From positions 1-6,484 of the forward strand of contig CALHIO010000211.1 in the NCBI GenBank assembly GCA_938030915.1: 6,484 nucleotides of DNA. The letters run 5' to 3'. The stretch is from an uncultured Gemmatimonadota bacterium. GTDB lineage: Bacteria > Gemmatimonadota > Gemmatimonadetes > Longimicrobiales > Gaopeijiaceae. The position numbers were made by a program, and so were the translations under genes. Positions 1 to 6,036 of this stretch are shown in pieces (position 1 is the stretch's first letter; each line of letters starts with the position of its first letter). The notes below the pieces were generated by a model. It was not told the DNA's origin and searched no databases. It saw nothing but the letters and a program-made list of their open reading frames with translations.

Positions 1-903
1 CGGCGCTTCCTCCTGGAGACCGCCCGAGTCCGTAAGGACAAGGGCAGCACGCCGCAGTGAGATCACCGTATCCACATAGTTCAAGGGCTCCGTCAAATGG
101 ACCCGTTCGATGCCCTCGAGCGCTTCGTGCGCAGGCCCACGGACGTTCGGGTTCGGGTGAACGGGGTAGAGCACATGAACATCAGGGTGTGCCTCGACGA
201 TCCGGCGGACAGCGGTGAAGATACGGTGCAGAGGCGCGCCGAATGACTCACGGCGGTGGGCTGTGAGCAGCACGAGGCGCGGATTGTCGGGTGCGGCCAA
301 GATCGCCTGCAACGCCTCATTCGTGACCGCATGCTCCCTGCTGGCGACGTCGAGCAGCGCGTCCACCACGGTATTCCCGGTCACGTGGATGGACGCTCTG
401 GGAACGCCCTCTGCGAGGAGGAGGTCGCGGGCTCGAGGAGTCGGTGCGAAGTAGTGATCCGCGATCACGTCCGTCATGCGCCGAAAGACCTCTTCCGGCC
501 ACGGCGCCGTCTTGTCGCCGCTCCGGAGTCCCGCTTCCACGTGGCCGACCGGTACGCGCTCGAGGAAGCCCGCGAGTGAGGCGGCGAAGACGGTGGCCGT
601 GTCTCCCTGAGCAAGCAGCATATCGGGCCGAAATTCCCGAATGACCCCGGCGAGGCCCTGCGAAGCCGCACTGAGGACGTCGTAGACGGTCTGATCGGGC
701 TTCATGATTGCCAGGTCGAAATCCGGGACGACCTCGAAGGCACCCATCACACTGTCCACGAGTGTCGTGTGTTGACCCGTGAAGGCGACGCGGGCGTTCA
801 GATCCGGTTCGTAGGCCCTGAAGGCCTGGACGACCGGAGCCATCTTGATGACTTCGGGTCGGGTCCCGATGACCAGGAGTACCCGCTTGGCAGCCAGGAT
901 CAG
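1..903 (-). CDS. wecB: UDP-N-acetylglucosamine 2-epimerase, non-hydrolysing (WecB/MnaA family), 3' truncated
   Basis: Cytoplasmic enzyme expected to interconvert UDP-GlcNAc and UDP-ManNAc, a precursor of surface polysaccharides. The frame stays open from 903 to the window edge (301 codons); about 70-80 C-terminal residues of a usual ~370 should lie beyond it. Counting from the CTG at 903, I see the N-terminal GTRPE-IKMAP motif (13-23), QGDT (Asp101), HVEAGLRSGD (Glu123), WPEE (Glu137/138), TAHRRESFG (His216) and TDSGGLQEEAP (291-301). These match the family's substrate-binding and catalytic signatures. Where most members read PEE-x-N-R, this one has Phe in place of Asn. The start is odd: between the upstream in-frame stop and the essential GTRPE motif there is no ATG, GTG or TTG. 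CTG at 903 overlaps the preceding gene's TGA (CTGA) and has AGGA 7 bases upstream; CTG at 897 is an alternative. The family call is secure, the start is not. Confidence 0.93.
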   Translation of the reverse strand, partial: MILAAKRVLLVIGTRPEVIKMAPVVQAFRAYEPDLNARVAFTGQHTTLVDSVMGAFEVVPDFDLAIMKPDQTVYDVLSAASQGLAGVIREFRPDMLLAQGDTATVFAASLAGFLERVPVGHVEAGLRSGDKTAPWPEEVFRRMTDVIADHYFAPTPRARDLLLAEGVPRASIHVTGNTVVDALLDVASREHAVTNEALQAILAAPDNPRLVLLTAHRRESFGAPLHRIFTAVRRIVEAHPDVHVLYPVHPNPNVRGPAHEALEGIERVHLTEPLNYVDTVISLRRAALVLTDSGGLQEEAP

Positions 904-1841
904 CCGCCTTTCCTGCGCGCCGCGTCGAGCTCGTCACGCACCTGTGCGACCTGTTCCGACACGAGCCCGAAGCCAAAGAACAGGAAGCCCAGCGTCTCGA
1001 GCAGCATGACGAGGTACAGCAACGGTCGATACCCCATCGGCGGGATGTACGGATCAAAGCCGAGCATCGGATGCACGAAGCGCAGATACACGGTGATGAT
1101 CGTGACGACAAACCCCAGGACCGCCAGGGCCAGTCCGGTCCCACCGAAGAGGAGGAGGGGCTTACGGGAGAAGAGGAGCAGGAACCAGACGGAGACGAGG
1201 TCGAGGAGCCCGATGAGAATGCGCAGCGACCCACCGTACTTGGCCTCCCCCGCCCTGCGAGGGTGGAGCTCGACGTCGATCTCCGAGACGCTGGCACCGC
1301 GGGCATGAGCGAGGACGACGAAGAACCGGTGCCAGTCGTGCCGCAGCGAGAGCCCCTCGAGGACGGACGCGCGAAACGCCTTCATGGAGTTCAGGTCGGA
1401 GACCGGAACGTCGAAGATCCGCCGGGACAGCCGATTGTACACGGATGACACGGCCTTCTTGTCGTACGAACCCACTTTTCGACCTGTGACGATGTCCCAT
1501 CCCTCGTCGAGCCGTTCCAGGAAACGCGGAATCTCATCGGGCGTGTGCTGCAGGTCCGCGTCGAAGAGCACGAGGAACGGCTCGGTGGCGACCTCGGCTG
1601 CGGTCAGCATCGCCTCGGTCTTTCCGCGATTCATCGGGTGGCGGATGACCCGAAAGCGCTCCCACCCCGCGGCTTCTTTTTCCGCGATGTCGGCCGTGCC
1701 GTCGGTGGATCCATCATCGATCAGCAGCACTTCTCCGTCGAGGCCATGCCGGTCGAAGGATGCCCTGAGCTCCCGCACGAGATCCGGGAGCACCGGGGCC
1801 TCGTCGTACGCCGGGATGACGACGGTGAAGTCACGGCGCAT
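900..1841 (-). CDS. Family 2 glycosyltransferase with C-terminal membrane helices (polyprenyl-phosphate hexose synthase-like)
   Basis: A 313-residue GT-A enzyme of the dolichyl-phosphate-mannose synthase/ArnC type. Such enzymes transfer a sugar from a nucleotide donor to a polyprenyl phosphate at the cytoplasmic face of the inner membrane. Visible parts are VVIPAYDEA (7-15), the nucleotide-binding DDGSTDGT (42-49), the metal-binding DADLQH (94-99), DLNSMKAF (149-156) in the acceptor region, and RRAGEAKYG (195-203), equivalent to the R-x-x-G-x-S-K-Y motif of DPM synthases. Hydrophobic segments at about 209-225, 229-253 and 272-294 anchor it, and a charged tail follows. It starts 20 bases after rpoN, with GGAG 11 bases before the ATG, and its TGA touches the wecB-type start, so the two are probably translated together. 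Donor sugar and acceptor cannot be read from the sequence; glucose, mannose or an amino sugar are all possible. Confidence 0.9.
   Translation of the reverse strand: MRRDFTVVIPAYDEAPVLPDLVRELRASFDRHGLDGEVLLIDDGSTDGTADIAEKEAAGWERFRVIRHPMNRGKTEAMLTAAEVATEPFLVLFDADLQHTPDEIPRFLERLDEGWDIVTGRKVGSYDKKAVSSVYNRLSRRIFDVPVSDLNSMKAFRASVLEGLSLRHDWHRFFVVLAHARGASVSEIDVELHPRRAGEAKYGGSLRILIGLLDLVSVWFLLLFSRKPLLLFGGTGLALAVLGFVVTIITVYLRFVHPMLGFDPYIPPMGYRPLLYLVMLLETLGFLFFGFGLVSEQVAQVRDELDAARRKGG
907..914 (-). promoter_or_regulatory. Shine-Dalgarno sequence for the wecB-type gene
   Basis: On the minus strand these bases read AGGAAAGG, inside the last codons of the preceding glycosyltransferase gene. AGGA lies 7 bases before the CTG at 903 and AAGG lies 9 bases before the CTG at 897. 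A good ribosome binding site just here supports initiation at one of these non-standard codons rather than at the ATG 21 codons in, which would remove the nucleotide-binding GTRPE motif. Confidence 0.6.
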
Positions 1842-1858
1842 CAGAGCTTCTGCTCCAT
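1841..1858 (-). other. Possible five-codon minicistron between rpoN and the glycosyltransferase gene
   Basis: In the 20-base gap after rpoN, the minus strand carries ATG, four further sense codons (Glu-Gln-Lys-Leu) and TGA. The TGA shares its last A with the glycosyltransferase ATG (TGATG). I see no good ribosome binding site for it. It may be chance, or it may deliver terminating ribosomes to the glycosyltransferase start. Confidence 0.2.
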
Positions 1859-1861
1859 GAC

Positions 1862-3370
1862 TCAGACCCGCTTTCGCATCCGGGCGGGGAGAATACCGAG
1901 CTGGTCCCGGTATTTGGCCACGGTCCGCCGAGCAATCTTCACGCCGTCGGATTGGAGAAGCGTCACGATGGCTTGGTCGGTGAGCGGTTTCTTGGGGTTC
2001 TCGTCGGAGACCATGACCTTGATTTTGTCGCGAACACCGCGCGCGGAGATATCCTCACCGCTCGTGGTCGACAGGCCGCTGGAGAAGAAATACTTGAGCG
2101 AGTATACGCCCCGCGGTGTCTGGACGAACTTCTTGTTGGTGACGCGGGACACCGTCGACTCGTGCATTTCGATGTGGTCCGCGACTTCACGGAGCGTGAG
2201 GGGCTTGAGGTACTGCACACCGCGCTCGAAGAACTCTCGCTGCCGGTCGACGATGAAGTGCATGACCTTCAGCATCGTCTGACGGCGCTGCTCGATCGCC
2301 TGAATCATCCAGTTGGCGGAGTTGAGCTTGCTGGCGATGAACTCCTTGTTCTCACCCGTGAAGGCCCGCTTGTCCTTCGCGACGTCGCGATACGACTGAG
2401 AGATCCGCAGCCGAGGCAGGCTGGTATCGTTGGCGAACACCATGTACTCACCGTCGATGAGCTCGACGATAAGGTCAGGTATGACGTACTCCTCCGGAGC
2501 CGTCGAGTACTTCAGGCCCGGCTTTGGATCGAGGTGGCTGATCGAGTCTGCCGCGTCCTGGACCTCGATCGGCTTGACCCCCACGGCTTTCGCGATGTCC
2601 GTGAGATGCCGATTGATGAGGGCGTCGAAGTGCTCATCGACGATCCGGTAGGCGAGCGACTCCTCCTCTTCCCTCTGGCGTAGCTGGATCAGAATCGACT
2701 CGCGCACGTCCCGGGCCCCAACGCCGGGAGGATCAAAGCGATGGATGACCTTGAGCATACGCTCGGCCTCCACCGGCTCGTAAGGGCGGAGGGTCAGCTC
2801 GATCTCGGCCAGCTCCTCAGACCGTTCCGCTTCGTCGGTGATCTCACCGGCCTTCTGGATCAGAGAGGGGCGTACCTCGTCGAGCCACTCGTTCAGGCCG
2901 GCGACGCACTCCTCCGGGGTGCACGCAAGCATGCCATCGTCGTCGATGTTGCCGATGAGTTCTTCACCCAGACGGAGTTCCCGCTCGGAGATGGAGAGAA
3001 GCGTCAGCTGGCCGTGCAGATGGTCGTGGAGATCCTGAGCCTCGACCGGAGTCGGCTCGAAGAAGTCGCGATGCTCATACTGCTCACGGCGCCCCCCCAC
3101 ATCGAAGCCGTCGAGCAGGATTTCCTCCCAGTCGACCTCGTCGTCACCCATCGGCTCATCGATCGTGTCTTCCTTGAGCTCGACTTCCTTCTGGTCGTCG
3201 GCCTCCTGCATCTCCAGGAAGGGGTTCTCCGCCAGCTGCTCCTTCAGGTGCATTTCCAGGTCAAGCAGGGGCATGTAGAGCAACTCCATCGCCTGATACA
3301 GGCGCGGGTTGATCCGCATCTCCTGCCGGAGCTGTGCGCTCTGGTACAGCTTGGCGTTGAACGAACTCAT
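1862..3370 (-). CDS. rpoN: RNA polymerase sigma-54 factor RpoN
   Basis: Sigma-54 directs RNA polymerase to -24/-12 promoters, which open only with an AAA+ enhancer-binding protein. The 502-residue product has all three parts. Region I (about 1-53) ends in LAENPFLEM and binds activator and core. An acidic region II (about 54-110) follows. The core-binding domain (about 112-300) contains NIDDDGML and FDPPGVGARDVRE (212-224). The DNA-binding domain has a helix-turn-helix near 391-412 and the RpoN box ARRTVAKYRD (480-489), which reads the -24 element. Oddities: region I is rich in Tyr and Met (LYQAMELLYMPLLDLEM) where relatives are Gln-rich, and about 30 extra charged residues lie between GML (148) and FDPPG (212). 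ATG at 3370 has GAGG four bases upstream. It follows lptB by 47 bases, as in E. coli, but is not followed by hpf and ptsN. Confidence 0.98.
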   Translation of the reverse strand: MSSFNAKLYQSAQLRQEMRINPRLYQAMELLYMPLLDLEMHLKEQLAENPFLEMQEADDQKEVELKEDTIDEPMGDDEVDWEEILLDGFDVGGRREQYEHRDFFEPTPVEAQDLHDHLHGQLTLLSISERELRLGEELIGNIDDDGMLACTPEECVAGLNEWLDEVRPSLIQKAGEITDEAERSEELAEIELTLRPYEPVEAERMLKVIHRFDPPGVGARDVRESILIQLRQREEEESLAYRIVDEHFDALINRHLTDIAKAVGVKPIEVQDAADSISHLDPKPGLKYSTAPEEYVIPDLIVELIDGEYMVFANDTSLPRLRISQSYRDVAKDKRAFTGENKEFIASKLNSANWMIQAIEQRRQTMLKVMHFIVDRQREFFERGVQYLKPLTLREVADHIEMHESTVSRVTNKKFVQTPRGVYSLKYFFSSGLSTTSGEDISARGVRDKIKVMVSDENPKKPLTDQAIVTLLQSDGVKIARRTVAKYRDQLGILPARMRKRV

Positions 3371-3373
3371 GAA

Positions 3374-3378
3374 TCCTC
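3374..3378 (-). promoter_or_regulatory. Ribosome binding site of rpoN
   Basis: The minus strand reads GAGGA three bases (GAGG core four bases) before the rpoN ATG. The intercistronic hairpin ends only four bases upstream of it, so the structure could limit ribosome access to this site or, conversely, leave it exposed on a processed mRNA end. Confidence 0.6.
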
Positions 3379-3382
3379 GTGA

Positions 3383-3404
3383 ACCACGCGCCCGGGCGCG
3401 CGGT
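3383..3404 (-). repeat. Strong inverted repeat (RNA hairpin) in the lptB-rpoN gap
   Basis: As RNA this forms a 9-base-pair stem (ACCGCGCGC with GCGCGUGGU, one G-U pair) closed by a CCGG tetraloop. Its centre, 3387-3400, is a perfect 14-base palindrome in DNA. It fills half of the 47-base gap. No T-run follows on the transcribed side, the next bases being TCAC and then the rpoN ribosome binding site, so it does not look like a Rho-independent terminator. An mRNA processing or stability element, a control on rpoN translation, or a protein-binding palindrome all fit. Confidence 0.6.
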
Positions 3405-3417
3405 GATCGCCCCCCCC

Positions 3418-4320
3418 TCAGGCCCCCGGACGGGGGTACCTGTCTCTCATTCGGGCCGTCAGGGCAGGTCCGAGATAGATCTCGGCCACCTCGTCATTCC
3501 ATACCAATTCAGAAACCGTGCCACTTACCCTGATCTTGCCCTCATACATGATGTAGGCACGATCCACGATCTCCAATGTTTGTTCGACGTTGTGGTCGGA
3601 GATGACGACCCCGATTCCCCGATCCTTGAGGCCTCGAACGATCTCCTGGATGTCGTGCACCGCGATCGGGTCGATCCCTGCGAAAGGCTCGTCGAGTAGC
3701 ATGAACTTCGGTCGCTGCACGAGTGCGCGTGTAATCTCCAGACGCCGCCGTTCACCCCCGGACAGCGAGTACGCCTTGCTCTTACGGAGACCGGTGAGGC
3801 CGAGTTCACCGAGGAGCTCCTCGAGGCGGGCCGTCTCCTCCGACGCGGGAAGCCCCAGGGTCTCGAGGATCGCCATCACGTTGTCTTCCACCGAGAGCCG
3901 TCTGAAGATCGACGGCTCCTGCGCGAGGTAGCCCACACCCTTGCGCGCTCGCTGATACATGGGGGTTCGGGTGAGATCTTCTTCGTCGAGGTGAACCGTC
4001 CCTGCTGCTGGTGGGATCAGCCCGACCATCATGTAGAAGGTCGTCGTCTTCCCTGCTCCATTCGGCCCGAGCAGCCCCACGATCCCGCCCTGGCTCACCT
4101 CGATGTCCACGTTGTCCACCACCCGGCGGTTCCTGTAGATCTTCGTGAGACCATTCGCCCACAGGCGGCTGTCCCCTTCGATCCTCGCCACCGTGGCTGA
4201 CGGGGTATCCGGGTCGGAGCTCTCCACACCCGATCGCGTGTCGGCCGCGGAATCCTCCTGCGTCGAGTCTGTGCCCGGCATATCGGGTTCTTCGTTCATT
4301 GGATCCATGGGCGCTTCCAT
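3418..4320 (-). CDS. lptB: LPS export system ATP-binding protein LptB
   Basis: Cytoplasmic ABC ATPase that, with LptF and LptG, pulls LPS from the inner membrane into the LptC-LptA bridge. The 300 residues hold Walker A GPNGAGKT (85-92), Q-loop YLAQEPSIFRRLSVEDNV (Gln134), a segment typical of LptB rather than other ABC proteins, signature LSGGE (186-190), Walker B FMLLDEP (206-212) and switch His243 in SDHN. About 50 acidic, Ser/Asp/Glu/Pro-rich residues precede the ATPase fold; the usual LptB is near 240 residues and lacks them. ATG at 4320 has GGAG eight bases upstream and overlaps the lptA-like gene by 25 bases. ATG at 4299, forming ATGA with the lptA stop, is a real alternative and would remove only seven residues, so most of the extension stays either way. 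The product ends in a short basic tail after EIYLGP. Confidence 0.97.
   Translation of the reverse strand: MEAPMDPMNEEPDMPGTDSTQEDSAADTRSGVESSDPDTPSATVARIEGDSRLWANGLTKIYRNRRVVDNVDIEVSQGGIVGLLGPNGAGKTTTFYMMVGLIPPAAGTVHLDEEDLTRTPMYQRARKGVGYLAQEPSIFRRLSVEDNVMAILETLGLPASEETARLEELLGELGLTGLRKSKAYSLSGGERRRLEITRALVQRPKFMLLDEPFAGIDPIAVHDIQEIVRGLKDRGIGVVISDHNVEQTLEIVDRAYIMYEGKIRVSGTVSELVWNDEVAEIYLGPALTARMRDRYPRPGA
4296..4320 (-). other. lptA/lptB coding overlap
   Basis: The last 25 bases of the lptA-like gene also encode the first LptB residues. Three in-frame ATGs lie here (4320, 4308, 4299). The first has the best ribosome binding site, GGAG at 4329-4332, and the last makes the common ATGA stop-start overlap. 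Either arrangement implies translational coupling of the two export proteins. Confidence 0.75.
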
Positions 4321-6008
4321 GGCTGGGTCTCCGTTCGGGGCCGCATCGGGGCGTCAGGGGACGGTACGGGGGAGGATCCTATGGTGAAACGGACACGGTC
4401 GGGGATTTCGAGTTCCTTCCAGGTCCCGGGAGCGCGCCCTCGCGTCGTGTCGGCGATCGCGCCGAGCGTGTCGACCACGACGCCTGTCGTGTCGCTGATC
4501 GAGAGTGAGTCGGTGACCAGCGTTGAATCCATCGGGGGACGGCGCTGGAGCGGCTCGAGATGCACTCCCTGCGTCTGCCCGGCGACCTGCATCCCCTGAA
4601 TCTGTCGATTCTCCATTTGAATCCGGATTTCGCTCCCGACCACATAGTGGACAGCTGGGGGGTCGACGCCAGGGCGAGCGAGTGAGTCGCTCGGTGCCAG
4701 CCGGTACAGGGATCGCGCCCGACCGATCGCGATGATGTCGTCGACCTCCAGGCGCCGATCTTCCCCAGCGTCACCCGGGGCTGATGGCGCTGGGCCGATT
4801 TCCGTGAAGTTCACGATCACGGTGTCGCCCTCCAGCCAGTCGGTCCGCGCGATCTCCGGAAGAAGATCGACGGTCAGGGAATCGCCCGCCTCCGATACGC
4901 TTCGTGCGGATCCCGACGCGAAGACGCGCTCGACCCTCTGGTCGGGTGCCCGGACCTCGAGAGAATCCGCCGTCAGCACGAAATCCTGAACCGTAGCCTC
5001 AGGGCGCTCGTGATCGAGGGAATCGGCATTGATCGCCGCTGGACCTACGATGGGCGTCGCCACGAGTCGGTCCAGTTGGTCGTTCTCCAGGAAGAGGAAG
5101 ATCTGCGCCGACGTCAGGAGAAGATCGTCTCCCTCCAGTCGGGCCGCCCTGCGTGCATGGATCCGACTGCTGGCAGACCCTGGCGCGCTCATCGTGATCG
5201 TCCGGCCGACGAGATCGTACTCGTTGCCCACCACACGGGCGTCCCCGGCGAGCAGCAACCCGGTCCCCTCCGCGTCGTACTCGGCAGAGTCGGCGAAGGC
5301 GAGCAGCGAATCCTGTTCGATCTCCACGTCTCCCGATGCCGTGAAGTAGCCCGTCCCGAGCAGGAAGATCCTGTCGCCGACAACGCGATACGCTTTCGGC
5401 TCGGGGGATGGTCCGGCTTCCCCGGAGAGATCATCCGGAGCCGGAGGCTGAACCACGAGTTGGGTCTCAGAGGCCTCGGTCGAGTCGGACAGCGCAGAGG
5501 TCGAATCCGGGCCGGGTGGCGGAGGTGTCAGGATTGCGATGGGGCGTTCCCCGTCCGCTCCGGTGACTACGGTCATCTCGGCGACGTCACGGAAGCGGGT
5601 CTGAAGCAGGTACACGAGGCTTCCGTTCTGGATGGAGGACCCCTGCTCGGCGTCGACGATGGTCAGGTTCCCCTCTGCCTGGAGACGCCCCTCGTTGGTG
5701 AAGTAGCGTGCGTCGTCGGCGCGGAGCTCGCGCTGGCTCTCCACGTACCGGACGTCGCCGATGAGGTGCGAGTACCCTCGGTCGGGGAACGCTTCGGCCG
5801 AATCGGCCCAGATCTCGACACCACCCTCGCAGAGGAAATGCGGGTTCGTGATGTACGTAATGCGCATCCCCCCCACCGTCAGCGATCGCGTCAGGTCATT
5901 TCCGGGCGCGATCGCCTCGCACCCCTCCTGACCCCTCAGCGTGGCCGGGACCGTCGTCAGAAGCAGCATGAGGGCCCCAACGAGGACCGTGGCGCGAGGC
6001 AGGCGCAT
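4296..6008 (-). CDS. lptA: LptA/OstA-like periplasmic LPS-transport protein, long multi-domain form
   Basis: Likely periplasmic bridge protein that carries LPS between LptC and the outer-membrane LptD. From ATG 6008 the product is 570 residues, about three times E. coli LptA. A signal peptide is clear: RLPR, a hydrophobic core of about 18 residues (6-23), then LRG-QEG as probable cleavage site near 26. OstA-type beta-strand repeats follow (about 40-150, e.g. ADDARYFTNEGRLQAEGNLT), then a Pro/Ser/Glu linker (about 161-204) and a second, longer repeat region (about 206-480, e.g. GDVEIEQDSLLAFADSAEYD). The tail from about 490 is Asp/Ser/Thr- and then Pro-rich and probably disordered. A GTG at 6059 would overlap lptC but adds 17 residues before the signal peptide; I prefer 6008, although no Shine-Dalgarno is visible there. 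Gene order lptC-lptA-lptB strongly supports the role; the domain count is my reading. Confidence 0.85.
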   Translation of the reverse strand: MRLPRATVLVGALMLLLTTVPATLRGQEGCEAIAPGNDLTRSLTVGGMRITYITNPHFLCEGGVEIWADSAEAFPDRGYSHLIGDVRYVESQRELRADDARYFTNEGRLQAEGNLTIVDAEQGSSIQNGSLVYLLQTRFRDVAEMTVVTGADGERPIAILTPPPPGPDSTSALSDSTEASETQLVVQPPAPDDLSGEAGPSPEPKAYRVVGDRIFLLGTGYFTASGDVEIEQDSLLAFADSAEYDAEGTGLLLAGDARVVGNEYDLVGRTITMSAPGSASSRIHARRAARLEGDDLLLTSAQIFLFLENDQLDRLVATPIVGPAAINADSLDHERPEATVQDFVLTADSLEVRAPDQRVERVFASGSARSVSEAGDSLTVDLLPEIARTDWLEGDTVIVNFTEIGPAPSAPGDAGEDRRLEVDDIIAIGRARSLYRLAPSDSLARPGVDPPAVHYVVGSEIRIQMENRQIQGMQVAGQTQGVHLEPLQRRPPMDSTLVTDSLSISDTTGVVVDTLGAIADTTRGRAPGTWKELEIPDRVRFTIGSSPVPSPDAPMRPRTETQPWKRPWIQ

Positions 6009-6036
6009 GGGCGGCGGGGGCGTGATGGCGTGGGGT
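6009..6036 (-). other. lptC-lptA spacer without a visible ribosome binding site
   Basis: These 28 bases between the lptC TAG and the chosen lptA ATG are C-rich on the transcribed strand, ending GCCCCCGCCGCCC. There is no purine-rich Shine-Dalgarno match. Translation of lptA may rely on coupling to lptC, on a leaderless-like unstructured entry, or on the GTG at 6059, which is itself preceded directly by GAGGG with no spacing. Confidence 0.5.

Noticed and set aside
317..1306. 329-codon minus-strand frame spanning the glycosyltransferase and epimerase genes
   Set aside because: It is an out-of-frame reading of two motif-confirmed genes, with low-complexity Ser/Arg-rich translation.
1545..2282. 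Plus-strand frames opposite rpoN and the glycosyltransferase gene (also 1952-2683 and 2741-3382)
   Set aside because: They are antisense to confidently identified genes, with no motifs or convincing ribosome binding sites.
3383..3404. Rho-independent terminator between lptB and rpoN
   Set aside because: The hairpin is strong, but no T-run follows on the transcribed strand and the rpoN ribosome binding site comes straight after.
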